The notes: a model not told the origin generated them from the sequence alone. DNA of 33,411 nt from an uncultured Clostridium sp. (GCA_900539645.1 UQCY01000007.1:1-33411); one strand, 5' to 3'. Positions 17,994-25,912 are shown, numbered from the stretch's first letter. Numbers and translations are program-made.

Positions 17994-19544
17994 TTATCTC
18001 TTAAGAAATTTAGACTTAGCTTTTCCAAATATATCAAAAACTAAGCTCATCTCATCTACTTTTAATATCATTATTAATATAAAGTATACTACAACACTTA
18101 CAACAACTGAACAAACTAATGATAAAAGTTCATTTATCATTCCTGCACCAAGTATACCATACATTCCTTTATATACAAAAACAGTACATACTCCCATTAT
18201 AACAGAAGAAATCAAACTCTTAAGACCAGTTTTTAAAATCTTATCTCCACCGAAGTATCCTGTTCTCTTCTTTAAAGATCTAAATAAAAGCATCACAGTA
18301 ACAATAGATGCAATACTTGTAGAAATAGCAAGCCCTTTATAACCTAAAGGCTTAATTAAAATTAAATTCATTATTATATTCATTATAAGTGCTAGACTAG
18401 CATTTATCATCGGCGTCTTAGTATCCGATAGCGAATAGAACACCCTAGTAATAACATCTCTAACACCCATTGCTGCAAGTCCTAAAGAATACAGACGTAA
18501 TGCGTTGTATGTCATATTAGTAGACTCTGCATCGAAAGCACCTCTCTGGAATAAAATCCTTACGATAGGCTCAGCAAGCACAATAGCTCCTACAGTTATT
18601 GGTAAAACTAAAAGTAAAATACAATTAGAAGACTTCACTATTGTATTTACAAAATCTTCCTTTTTATCAGCATTTATCATTCTAGCTAACTTAGGATATA
18701 TAACAGTTACTATAGATGTAACAAATAAAGCCATAACAAAATCATTAAGCTTATTTGCATAATTTAGAGCAGAAAGCGGACCATCTCCAAGAGTAGTCGC
18801 AAGCGCCTTATCAACTGCAGTATTAATCTGCCCTATAGCAACCCCTATAATCATAGGAAGCATTAAAATTATCATATTCTTTATATTATCTTCCTTGACA
18901 TTCAAATAAGGCTGATACTTATAACCTTTCTTAATTGCAAAAGGTAGCTGGAACAGCATCTGACTTGCCATACCAAGAAGTGCACCTATAGCCATAACAA
19001 TTACATTAGTTTTAGTACTAATAGCTATAGCTGAAATTATAAAAATATTGTACGGAATCCCTATTAAACTAGGAACCGTAAAACTATCATTGACATTCAA
19101 ATACGTACCTAAAATCTTACTAAGTGCTAAGAAAATAACACCTATTATCATAATCTTAGTAAATGATACAGCTATTCTAAACTTTTCACCTGTAAATCCT
19201 ACTGCAAACACCTTTACAAATTCATCAGTAAACAAAAGCCCAAAAATAGCTACAACTATCGCCAATAAAGCGATAATATTTATCATATTATTAGTAAACT
19301 TTAACGCACCCGCAGTGCCCTCTTTTTCCTTAGTTTCAAAATATATTGGAACATATATTGTAGCAATAGCAGAACCTACAATCGCAATTATAAGCCCTGG
19401 TATATTTAACGTTAATAAAAATACGTCTGCATATGCCCCTGTACCATAAAAACTAGCCAAAACTACCTCTCTAAAAAATCCCAAAAGCTTAGAGAGCATA
19501 GTGGCTATCATAATCCAAACTGCTGCCTTAGCTGTACCTGCCAT
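17994..19544 (-). CDS. MurJ/MviN-family flippase, copy 2
   Basis: A 516-residue polytopic membrane protein, full length and colinear with the copy at 2146-3690. It has SKLLGFFREVVLASFYG, YADVFLLTLNIPG, VGVAIGQINTAVDKALATTLGDG and EPIVRILFQRGAFDAEST. The aspartate at VDQINIMVD in copy 1 is a glycine here (IGQINTAVD), while the following VDK is kept. No Wzx-type (PST family) flippase is seen in the operon, so this or its sister copy is the best candidate for moving the undecaprenyl-linked repeat unit outward. It is the first gene after the internal terminator, with AAGGAG seven bases before the ATG. Confidence 0.88.
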   Translation of the reverse strand: MAGTAKAAVWIMIATMLSKLLGFFREVVLASFYGTGAYADVFLLTLNIPGLIIAIVGSAIATIYVPIYFETKEKEGTAGALKFTNNMINIIALLAIVVAIFGLLFTDEFVKVFAVGFTGEKFRIAVSFTKIMIIGVIFLALSKILGTYLNVNDSFTVPSLIGIPYNIFIISAIAISTKTNVIVMAIGALLGMASQMLFQLPFAIKKGYKYQPYLNVKEDNIKNMIILMLPMIIGVAIGQINTAVDKALATTLGDGPLSALNYANKLNDFVMALFVTSIVTVIYPKLARMINADKKEDFVNTIVKSSNCILLLVLPITVGAIVLAEPIVRILFQRGAFDAESTNMTYNALRLYSLGLAAMGVRDVITRVFYSLSDTKTPMINASLALIMNIIMNLILIKPLGYKGLAISTSIASIVTVMLLFRSLKKRTGYFGGDKILKTGLKSLISSVIMGVCTVFVYKGMYGILGAGMINELLSLVCSVVVSVVVYFILIMILKVDEMSLVFDIFGKAKSKFLKR

Positions 19545-19599
19545 CTCATTTCTCCTTCATATCTCTTAAATAACACTCAAAATAAAATATTTTTCAAAA

Positions 19600-19622
19600 T
19601 AAAAGGGCTCTTTTAGAGCCCT
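19600..19622 (-). terminator. Intrinsic terminator between the priming transferase and the 15-gene operon
   Basis: On the minus strand AGGGCTC and GAGCCCT make a perfect 7-bp GC-rich stem with a 5-base loop, followed by TTTTATTTT. It lies 17 bases after the sugar transferase stop and 55 bases before murJ copy 2. I see no good promoter between it and murJ, so it may set a ratio by partial read-through or be a target of antitermination. Confidence 0.8.
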
Positions 19623-19639
19623 CAAAAATACTATTCAAA

Positions 19640-20299
19640 TTATCTAGCTCCATCTCCTGTTAAAACAACAGCAACTGTTTTGAATATAATCTTAAAATCA
19701 AGTAGTACACTTCTATTTTTTATATAATATATATCCTCAACAAGTTTTTCAGCTGGAGTCATATCATAACCACCGTTTACCTGTGCCCAACCAGTAAGCC
19801 CTGGCTTAACTGCAAGTCTATTTATAAAACCTGGTATCTCTCTATTGAACTGTTCTGTAAACTGTGGTCTTTCTGGTCTTGGACCAATAAGACTCATATC
19901 ACCCTTTAGAATATTGAACAACTGAGGAATCTCATCTATTCTGGTTTTTCTTATAAATCTTCCAACTTTCGTAATTCTTGGATCGTCTTTTTCTGCCCAC
20001 TGAGCACCGAACTTCTCAGCATCAGTTCTCATTGATCTCAATTTATATATATAAAACCTCTTTCCGCCTTTTCCTAGTCTTTCTTGCTTATAAGTTATAG
20101 GCCCATTATCCTCAATCTTTATCCGTATTCCAAATATTATAATAAGTGGTATCCCTATTGCCAATCCAATAATAGATAATAATATATTTAAAACTCGCTG
20201 ATAAAAATCAAAAATAACTCCACCTTTAACTATGCCATAATCTATAGAGTCTATAAAATCCTGTAAGTTTTTATCTTCATTACTTCTATATTCAGACAT
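19640..20299 (-). CDS. Undecaprenyl-phosphate sugar-1-phosphate transferase (priming enzyme)
   Basis: A 219-residue monotopic phosphoglycosyl transferase that starts the repeat unit by moving a sugar-1-phosphate from a nucleotide sugar to undecaprenyl phosphate. One hydrophobic hairpin helix lies at residues about 35-59. It is followed by YKLRSMRTDAEK (85-96), the catalytic Asp122-Glu123 in TRIDEIPQLFNILKGDMSLI, GPRPERPQF and PGLTGWAQVNG (166-176). It is the short form, without the N-terminal membrane domain of WbaP/WcaJ. The chosen ATG is at 20297-20299, 8 bases after GGAGG; an ATG four codons upstream overlaps that ribosome site. It has its own strong promoter and its own terminator. Confidence 0.92.
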   Translation of the reverse strand: MSEYRSNEDKNLQDFIDSIDYGIVKGGVIFDFYQRVLNILLSIIGLAIGIPLIIIFGIRIKIEDNGPITYKQERLGKGGKRFYIYKLRSMRTDAEKFGAQWAEKDDPRITKVGRFIRKTRIDEIPQLFNILKGDMSLIGPRPERPQFTEQFNREIPGFINRLAVKPGLTGWAQVNGGYDMTPAEKLVEDIYYIKNRSVLLDFKIIFKTVAVVLTGDGAR

Positions 20300-20332
20300 A
20301 ATTACCTCCATTACATTAATTCCTATTGTTAT

Positions 20333-20361
20333 ATTATACTCAAAAATGAATATATTATCAA
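20333..20361 (-). promoter_or_regulatory. Strong promoter of the priming transferase
   Basis: On the minus strand -35 TTGATA (20356-20361) and -10 TATAAT (20333-20338) are 17 bases apart. The start near 20326 gives a leader of about 27 bases. This is the best vegetative promoter in front of the polysaccharide genes. Confidence 0.78.
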
Positions 20362-20376
20362 TAGCTTATGAAAATC

Positions 20377-21468
20377 CTACTCTTTTAAAGCCCTAAAAGT
20401 AATTAATGCAATCATAACTATTAAAATAAATGAAGTCACAATTCTAGCAATATCGCTATCTAAATTTATCACGCTAGTCTTTTTAATCTCAAATCCAACG
20501 CTACAAAGCTTCTTAATATTATATTTCTTTAAGAAGTTCATTGCATCATCTTGAATATAATTTGTATCATTTATTAAAATAGGCTCGCCACTTTTTGCCA
20601 TTCTTGGAACAGCTGCAATACTATTTACAAACTCACCTACATTTAAATCCTTACCATTTATTAAATTTCCACCTTTTGCTATATAAACCTTGTCTACCTT
20701 GTCCATATCGTAAAACGTTTCAATTACATTTCTATTAACTTCATACTTATCCTTACCAGAAATTCTATGCACATTAGGGAGTACCTTATCAACTGTACCA
20801 CTAAGATCATTAAACCTACCTATAACATAAGTTTTCTCTATACCATTCTCTCTGGCAAACTCAGCCGCTTTATAAAGATTAGACTCATTAACAGTTAAAA
20901 TTGGTATCCCTTTTTCAGCAGCCTTTCCTAAAACAGAAACTCCTATAGAATAACCATTCTTTCCATCAAAGACTACAAACATCTCCTTGCTTTTAGTCTT
21001 TTTAACTGTCAACTCAGCAAATAATTTACTGACATCCCCTCTATTTTTCTGTACTATTCTCTCTACATCAGCACCAGTTCTTTCTATTGTTCTCTCTATA
21101 GGCTTAGATATCGTATTTATTCCTCCTAAAATATAAACCTTATTTAAATGATTCTCGCTTATAAAAGAATAAATCTCACTTGGCAAATCTCCCTTTTCTG
21201 TAAGTAGTAGAGGTATATTATTAGCATAGGCGTAAGGTACAGCATTCATAGCAACCCCTATATCATTTGTATTAATTAAAATAGCTTCTTTAGGATTATG
21301 CCAGTATCCTTCACCACAGCTTATAATAGTTTCATATCTATTAACCCCTTGTATCTTTTCCTTTTCGTACCCTCTTAGATATAACTTATTTATTATCTTT
21401 CCAGAGAACAAATAAGCTACAACTAATAATAATGCAAGTAACACCGCTGTTATTTTCTTCTTATTCAT
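20377..21468 (-). CDS. CWB2-repeat protein with a membrane segment at each end
   Basis: This 363-residue protein consists almost wholly of three CWB2 modules, at about residues 38-135, 136-232 and 233-330. Marker segments are IQGVNRYETIIS, VYILGGINTISK, TYVIGRFNDLS and HRISGKDKYEVNRNVIETFY. A hydrophobic helix at 7-22 lacks a clear signal-peptidase site, and a second helix (IARIVTSFILIVMIALITF) lies at 341-360. In the family a CWB2 triplet binds the anionic secondary wall polymer. Here the module would be held at the membrane surface by both ends, with no catalytic or S-layer domain. It lies between the amidase and the priming transferase. A role in polymer assembly or sensing is an inference. 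Confidence 0.82.
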   Translation of the reverse strand: MNKKKITAVLLALLLVVAYLFSGKIINKLYLRGYEKEKIQGVNRYETIISCGEGYWHNPKEAILINTNDIGVAMNAVPYAYANNIPLLLTEKGDLPSEIYSFISENHLNKVYILGGINTISKPIERTIERTGADVERIVQKNRGDVSKLFAELTVKKTKSKEMFVVFDGKNGYSIGVSVLGKAAEKGIPILTVNESNLYKAAEFARENGIEKTYVIGRFNDLSGTVDKVLPNVHRISGKDKYEVNRNVIETFYDMDKVDKVYIAKGGNLINGKDLNVGEFVNSIAAVPRMAKSGEPILINDTNYIQDDAMNFLKKYNIKKLCSVGFEIKKTSVINLDSDIARIVTSFILIVMIALITFRALKE

Positions 21469-21523
21469 AATTTTATCTCCTAATCCTACTTAGCAAAACT
21501 AACAGCAGTTCTATAAACAATTA

Positions 21524-21553
21524 AATACATCTAAGGAATTCCCTAGATGTATT
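21524..21553 (-). terminator. Probable terminator after the CWB2 amidase
   Basis: A 10-bp perfect stem (AATACATCTA with TAGATGTATT) encloses a 10-base G/C-rich loop 16 bases after the amidase stop. The following T tract is interrupted (TTTAATTGTTT), so termination may be partial, with read-through into the downstream CWB2 gene. Confidence 0.5.
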
Positions 21554-21569
21554 CAATCGTTACTTCCTA

Positions 21570-23582
21570 TTATTTTATAGATTCAGCTATACCAGCTGCT
21601 ATCTGATTTCCTAGAGTATTCACCTTAGAATTTGAATTAAGCTTATTCATATCCTTTGTACTATCTATAAATGCACATTCTATAAGCATAGATGGATAAT
21701 TATTGTGTCTTAAAACATAGTAGTAATCAGTTCCACTGCTATTAGCTTTTGCTTTTATTCCTCTATTTGTAAAACCAAATGTATTTACTATTCTCTTTAA
21801 CACATTTGATGCGGCAGTTTTTGTTAATCCACCGTTCTTGTCCTTTACATTATAATACACTTCTGTACCATTTGCACTACCATTATATGAATTATAGTGA
21901 ATACTTGTAAATAATTTTGGTCCTACTTCATTAGAAATAGTAGTTCTTGTACCTAATGATAAATAAGTATCGTTACTTCTAGTAAGAACTACATTATATC
22001 CTTTAGCTCTTAAAGCAGAACTTGCTGCAAGAGTAGTTCTTAAAGCGTAATCTTTTTCTTTTCTTCCACCAGAAACAGCTCCTGAATCTGAACCACCGTG
22101 TCCTGCATCAAGAACAACAGTATTATTGCCAGAAGCATTAGTATTAGTATTTGAATTGTGTTTAGAAACACTGTTTGATATTGAAGTTATAACCTTATCT
22201 GTTATGCCTCCACCTACCTGATAAACTTTATCTGCCTTATATGTACTTAATAAATCTGTATGTCTTGCTGAAACATAATTAGTAGGATTTATAAGAATTG
22301 GAGATTTCTTACTTGCTGCTAAAGGTCCACAAGTCATAGCATCTACAAGTTCATCTGACTTAGCAACAAATAAAGCGTTTAAATTCTTATCCTCATAAAA
22401 TTTCTTAATAACTGCTGCATTTGTTTCGTGTCTATCAGATCCATATACTCTATTCTTTGAAACATCCGCACTAACTATATCATCAATCTTGTTTAAAACA
22501 TCCTTAGAAACGACATTTTCTCCACCTATAACATATCCATCAGATAAACTTTCTGATTTTAACCAACTATAAACAGAAGAATCTATAGAATTCTTATCTG
22601 TAAGTATTATCGGCTGTTTATCCTCACCAGCTTTTGCAGCTATAGTAAGGGCATCTATCTGTCCATTTGTTCCATTTGCAACATATACCTTATTTACATC
22701 GTGTTTTTCATCTATAGCTTTAGCTATATTTAATGAAATTTCTGTAATATTATTTCCACCTATACGAGTAACTGAAGCTCCACTCTTCTTTAGAGCACTT
22801 ATTGCTCCAGAACCAACCTGGCTTTCATTTCCTACTACTATTATATTTTTAGCCTTTAATCTCTCTATCTCTTTTATTACGTAATCTGGTGTACTATTAT
22901 TATTAGTTAAAAGAATTGGTGCACCATAAGTAGTTGCAAGAGGTGTGGCTATAACCCCTTCTGTAGTAGCATATCTATTGACAACTATAACTGTATCCGA
23001 TCTTTTCCAACCTTCTTTAGATACCTGAATAGCTGTATCGTATCTATTATCTCCTACAAGCTTTTCAACTGGAACTGCAGCTCTAGCTAAACTTCTCTGA
23101 ACCATATTAGAAGCTGATTCACCTTCAGCAACTGCTTTCTGAACTGCTTCATCATCTATTAATATTTCCTGAGTAATATCACAAGAATCTAAATCAAGTC
23201 CCATACCTTCTAAATCACTTCTATTTAAAGTATATGGATTTGCTGACTTAACTTCTATCTTATTTAATTCCCAAACATTTAAGTACTCTGGTTCCTGATC
23301 AAACTTAACAGTACCTTCGTAAGCATCTTTATCCTTATTGTACTTTAACTCAGAACTTATAGTCATATCGTAGCATTTAAAATCTACAACTATCTTTTCA
23401 GCATCTAGTTTTTCCTTAAACTTAACTGAAATACCAGACTCTGTCCCAAAAACTACACTCTTACTTTCTATATCAACACTTATCTCTTTTTCCTGTGCAC
23501 TACTCTGTGCAAATGCCATAGTTGGCGCCATCATAGTCGCTGCCATAACAACAGCTGTTGTCGCTTTAAATCTTCTCTTCAT
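21570..23582 (-). CDS. CWB2-anchored N-acetylmuramoyl-L-alanine amidase (Cwp6-like)
   Basis: A 670-residue secreted protein. Residues 1-25 are a signal peptide ending AFA. Residues 30-165 are a domain I do not recognise. Three CWB2 modules follow (about 172-275, 276-373, 377-470), with KLVGDNRYDTAIQVS, TRIGGNNITEISLNIA and RVYGSDRHETNAAVI. After an Asn/Ser linker comes an Amidase_3 domain (488-668) with zinc ligands His495 (DAGHGG), Glu509 (RKEKD) and His562 (SIHYN) and the catalytic Glu635 (LIECAF). The family cuts the bond between muramic acid and the stem peptide. The order CWB2 then amidase resembles C. difficile Cwp6. It has an AAGGAGGAG ribosome site and a promoter at 23727-23755 overlapped by a GTTACA palindrome. 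Confidence 0.93.
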   Translation of the reverse strand: MKRRFKATTAVVMAATMMAPTMAFAQSSAQEKEISVDIESKSVVFGTESGISVKFKEKLDAEKIVVDFKCYDMTISSELKYNKDKDAYEGTVKFDQEPEYLNVWELNKIEVKSANPYTLNRSDLEGMGLDLDSCDITQEILIDDEAVQKAVAEGESASNMVQRSLARAAVPVEKLVGDNRYDTAIQVSKEGWKRSDTVIVVNRYATTEGVIATPLATTYGAPILLTNNNSTPDYVIKEIERLKAKNIIVVGNESQVGSGAISALKKSGASVTRIGGNNITEISLNIAKAIDEKHDVNKVYVANGTNGQIDALTIAAKAGEDKQPIILTDKNSIDSSVYSWLKSESLSDGYVIGGENVVSKDVLNKIDDIVSADVSKNRVYGSDRHETNAAVIKKFYEDKNLNALFVAKSDELVDAMTCGPLAASKKSPILINPTNYVSARHTDLLSTYKADKVYQVGGGITDKVITSISNSVSKHNSNTNTNASGNNTVVLDAGHGGSDSGAVSGGRKEKDYALRTTLAASSALRAKGYNVVLTRSNDTYLSLGTRTTISNEVGPKLFTSIHYNSYNGSANGTEVYYNVKDKNGGLTKTAASNVLKRIVNTFGFTNRGIKAKANSSGTDYYYVLRHNNYPSMLIECAFIDSTKDMNKLNSNSKVNTLGNQIAAGIAESIK

Positions 23583-23695
23583 AAACTCCTCCTTAATTTC
23601 CCATAAATTTAATATAACCTAAACCGTAGCTTCCTCACTACAAAATCATTCTCTAAACCGACTTTCAAAAGGCAATTTTAACCTTTTTAACAAAT

Positions 23696-23726
23696 ATTAT
23701 GTAAATCTCATAACATTATGTAAATC
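23696..23726. repeat. Direct repeat of ATTATGTAAATC in the amidase leader
   Basis: The 12-base sequence ATTATGTAAATC occurs at 23696-23707 and 23715-23726 (plus-strand reading), a 19-base step, just downstream of the amidase -10 box. Each copy contains TGTAAA, which fits the WalR half-site. The position would suit a repressing site, but the spacing is not the standard N5. Confidence 0.4.
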
Positions 23727-23755
23727 ATTATAGCACAAAAAGTTACAATTTGTAA
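23727..23755 (-). promoter_or_regulatory. Promoter of the CWB2 amidase
   Basis: Minus-strand -35 TTACAA (23750-23755) and -10 TATAAT (23727-23732) with a 17-base spacer. The leader is about 140 bases. The -35 box lies inside the palindrome at 23742-23756. Confidence 0.68.
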
Positions 23756-23756
23756 C
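23742..23756. promoter_or_regulatory. Operator-like palindrome over the amidase -35 box
   Basis: GTTACAATTTGTAAC is a perfect 7-bp inverted repeat about one central base. It covers the -35 element and half of the spacer, a typical place for a repressor site. The half-site GTTACA is shared with the elements at 1766-1839 and 2121-2137. Confidence 0.5.
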
Positions 23757-23848
23757 CTTTTATCCCAAGCTTTTTGCCAAATTAAAACATTTTAGTGACA
23801 ATTTTTTTCAATTAACATAAGTACCATCGTTTTTTACTATCTATTTTA

Positions 23849-25162
23849 CTAATTATTTGTTTCCTCTTTATTATTTTCTTTAACCTCGTATCTATTCTCG
23901 CCAGTCTTAGGATTTATAAAATCAGAATAAATCCCTTTTACACCTAACTCCTCTAGCTCTTTTACCTTATCAGTATTATTGTATGTATTTACATAAACAT
24001 ATATTCCTCTTTGCTTAAGCTCTCTAATAAACTTAGAATTTAACTTAAGCTTATCTATAACTACCACCTTTATACCATTCTCATAAGAAAAATCTATAAC
24101 CTCCTTAGCCTTTAAGCTCTCTTGCTTATAAAGAGTATATATCATAGACTTAAACTCATACGTATCCATAACATCATTTAACATCTGCTCATCGTAAATC
24201 TGAGGAATCATCCTATCAAGCACATTTGCATTTTCCTCTTTGGCAATCTTTACACACTTCTCATAAACATTCTTACACTCACGAGGCTGCCCCTTAACAT
24301 CTACAACAAACTGAACATCCTTATATTTCTCAGCAAGCTTACAAAGATCTCTAAAAGATAGTGCCGTATACATACCATTTATCTTAGTAGCTAAAAACTC
24401 CTTAAGAGTAGGCTTATTTACAGACCAAGTTGGAGATAAACCTAAATCCTTAAGCCCTTGCGCTCCCCAAGAATGAAGAAGCACAGGTTGATTATCACTA
24501 GTCAAAGCCAAATCAAACTCAAAAATTCTATACCCTAGCTTATAATTAAACTCAAACGCTTCTAAACTATTTGTATAAACTCTCTTATTGATTCCACCCA
24601 TAGCGTGTGCAATATACTTATTATCCTTCATCCAATCGTATGTAAATCTCTCCTTAAAACTATCTATAAACACCCTATTTCCAGAAAGCTCTAAAATATT
24701 TACATACATACAATCTTGAAGAAACTCAAGTGGAGCATAAAGCTTACCTTCCATAAGCTCTATCCTACCATCCATCTTTACCTCTTCCTTTGCACTCCTA
24801 TTATAAACAACATTAGATCCTTTCTTTAAATCATAAACAGTATCTTGATACTTAAGCTCTATCTTCCCAAAATTTTTCTCCTCATAACTGTACTTAGCAT
24901 CTAACGCCTTCATAATATCATCTAGTGGTAAAAACACTATATCATTTCTAATCTTATACGGCTTTGTTGGCTTAAACTTCTTATTATTAACATAAATAAC
25001 CTGATTAATCTCTGTATCCTTATACTCAGCTATCCTCTTGCTCTCTTTAACCTGCATAACACCTAAATAACCAACAAACACAACAACAGCAGCTAAAATA
25101 ACTCCAACAACCTTACTCGCCATCCTTGCCGACTTAAACTTTCTAAAAAAACTCTTTATCAT
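23849..25162 (-). CDS. Membrane-anchored GDPD-type phosphodiesterase with a copper-amine-oxidase-N-like stalk
   Basis: A 437-residue protein with an uncleaved N-terminal helix (residues 17-35). An extracellular segment at about 54-170 resembles the Cu_amine_oxidN1 stalk domain (VYVNNKKFKP-like start, LPLDDIMKALDA, YAPLEFLQD). A TIM-barrel of the glycerophosphodiester phosphodiesterase superfamily follows from about 182. Expected catalytic positions are His186 in AHAMGG, Glu215 and Asp217 in FEFDLALTSDNQPV, and His230 in LLHSWG. The usual H-R-G and H-D motifs are altered to H-A-M-G-G and H-S-W, so it is an atypical branch. An external phosphodiesterase beside a locus with a CDP-glycerol transferase could trim glycerol-phosphate units, but this is inference. 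GGAGGG precedes the ATG; a TATAAT box lies at 25240-25245 without a clear -35. Confidence 0.82.
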   Translation of the reverse strand: MIKSFFRKFKSARMASKVVGVILAAVVVFVGYLGVMQVKESKRIAEYKDTEINQVIYVNNKKFKPTKPYKIRNDIVFLPLDDIMKALDAKYSYEEKNFGKIELKYQDTVYDLKKGSNVVYNRSAKEEVKMDGRIELMEGKLYAPLEFLQDCMYVNILELSGNRVFIDSFKERFTYDWMKDNKYIAHAMGGINKRVYTNSLEAFEFNYKLGYRIFEFDLALTSDNQPVLLHSWGAQGLKDLGLSPTWSVNKPTLKEFLATKINGMYTALSFRDLCKLAEKYKDVQFVVDVKGQPRECKNVYEKCVKIAKEENANVLDRMIPQIYDEQMLNDVMDTYEFKSMIYTLYKQESLKAKEVIDFSYENGIKVVVIDKLKLNSKFIRELKQRGIYVYVNTYNNTDKVKELEELGVKGIYSDFINPKTGENRYEVKENNKEETNN

Positions 25163-25289
25163 AAAATGCCCTCCTTACAAACAAAACAATCTATATAACT
25201 ATCAAAACTAATTTCAAAATCTTAAACAATAACATTTCTATTATACTTTATAACCTAACCTTTTCTCTACTTTTAAAAACAAAAAAGTA

Positions 25290-25326
25290 CAAAAAAATAA
25301 ACTATTGTACAAAACACATACAATAG
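25290..25326 (-). terminator. Terminator of the intergenic RNA upstream of the GDPD gene
   Basis: On the minus strand CTATTGTA pairs with TACAATAG around a 9-base loop, followed by TTTATTTTTTT. No protein gene lies directly upstream, so it probably ends a non-coding transcript that starts near 25666. Confidence 0.65.
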
Positions 25327-25407
25327 CCTACTAACATTCCTCTCAACAGACCTATTTCCTTATCTGTTTCACAGATTTGTTATAAATTTATTATATAGCA
25401 GCCGAAA

Positions 25408-25525
25408 TTTTGCGTTTAAATGTATTATTAGCTCTCTCGGTAACGAGATTTTAATGAAATTTTTAATCATCCGTAAAATTCGTGTGAAATCTCACCATAG
25501 AGAGCAATAATCATTAAACGCAAAA
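25408..25525. repeat. Long imperfect inverted repeat
   Basis: The left arm (25408-25437) begins TTTTGCGTTTAA and ends GCTCTCT; the right arm (25499-25525) begins AGAGAGC and ends TTAAACGCAAAA. They pair over about 26 positions with small bulges. Inside, GAGATTT (25445-25451) pairs with AAATCTC (25487-25493). Outside, AGCAGCC and GGTTGCT extend the stem. The arm motif AGAGAGC...AAACGCAAAA occurs again singly at 29089-29127. It may be a MITE-like element or a conserved RNA domain. Confidence 0.6.
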
Positions 25526-25560
25526 GAGGTTGCTGTAAATAAACTTACAACAACCTCTTT
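25523..25560. terminator. Strong hairpin, possible terminator
   Basis: AAAGAGGTTG (25523-25532) pairs perfectly with CAACCTCTTT (25551-25560), and inside TGTAA pairs with TTACA around a 6-base loop. On the plus strand it ends CTCTTTACC and on the minus strand CTCTTTTGCGTTT, so the T tract is short either way. Confidence 0.45.
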
Positions 25561-25672
25561 ACCCACTATCTACAAGAGATATCTAAAAATAATGTATATT
25601 CATCTTCACAGTCTGCTTGAGGGAACAGACAGGAAAATATGAATAATCCTATAAATAATTCCTTATACATAT

Positions 25673-25700
25673 ATTATACAACAAAATGTTCTATTTGCAA
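25673..25700 (-). promoter_or_regulatory. Promoter for the candidate intergenic RNA
   Basis: On the minus strand -35 TTGCAA (25695-25700) and a perfect -10 TATAAT (25673-25678) are 16 bases apart. No gene with a ribosome site follows for 500 bases, which is why a non-coding product is proposed. Confidence 0.5.
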
Positions 25701-25846
25701 CAAAATTATACATTTTTCAAAATAATTTCATATCAAAAAACTTCTATTATATAACACATATATATTATATTAATATAATACCCAAAAACATAAAATTCAA
25801 ACAAAAAAATAACAATTTTTCAATTTAACCTAACCCACCCTAAAAT

Positions 25847-25890
25847 AAAAAAAGACAGGTGATCCCCTGTGGAATGAGGAATCACCTGCC
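25847..25890 (-). terminator. Strong terminator ending the slpA-region transcript
   Basis: On the minus strand CAGGTGAT pairs with ATCACCTG, extended inside by CCTC with GGGG (one U-G pair), and seven T follow. The inner pairs work only for the minus-strand RNA because they need G-U wobble. Confidence 0.85.
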
Positions 25891-25912
25891 AAACAAAAGA
25901 ATGTTTGTGAAA

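Larger units (their letters stand above)
25290..25666 (-). ncRNA. Candidate structured RNA (about 375 nt)
   Basis: A promoter at 25673-25700 and a terminator at 25290-25326 bound a stretch without an open frame. In order the minus-strand RNA would form a hairpin (25597-25645: TATTCAT with ATGAATA, inner GTCTG with CAGAC), a strong hairpin (25523-25560), a long imperfect hairpin (25408-25525) and the terminator. The 5' strand of the second hairpin (GGTTG...) and the arm of the long hairpin compete for the same CAGCAACC bases, so two folds are possible. It does not match tmRNA, RNase P, SRP or riboswitch signatures that I know. A small RNA or a leader of the GDPD gene are both possible. Confidence 0.45.

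Noticed and set aside
25408..25666. Candidate RNA considered as 6S RNA, tmRNA, RNase P RNA or SRP RNA
   Set aside because: The large central bubble of 6S, the tRNA-like end of tmRNA, the conserved RNase P core and the GGAAGCAGCC SRP tip are all missing.
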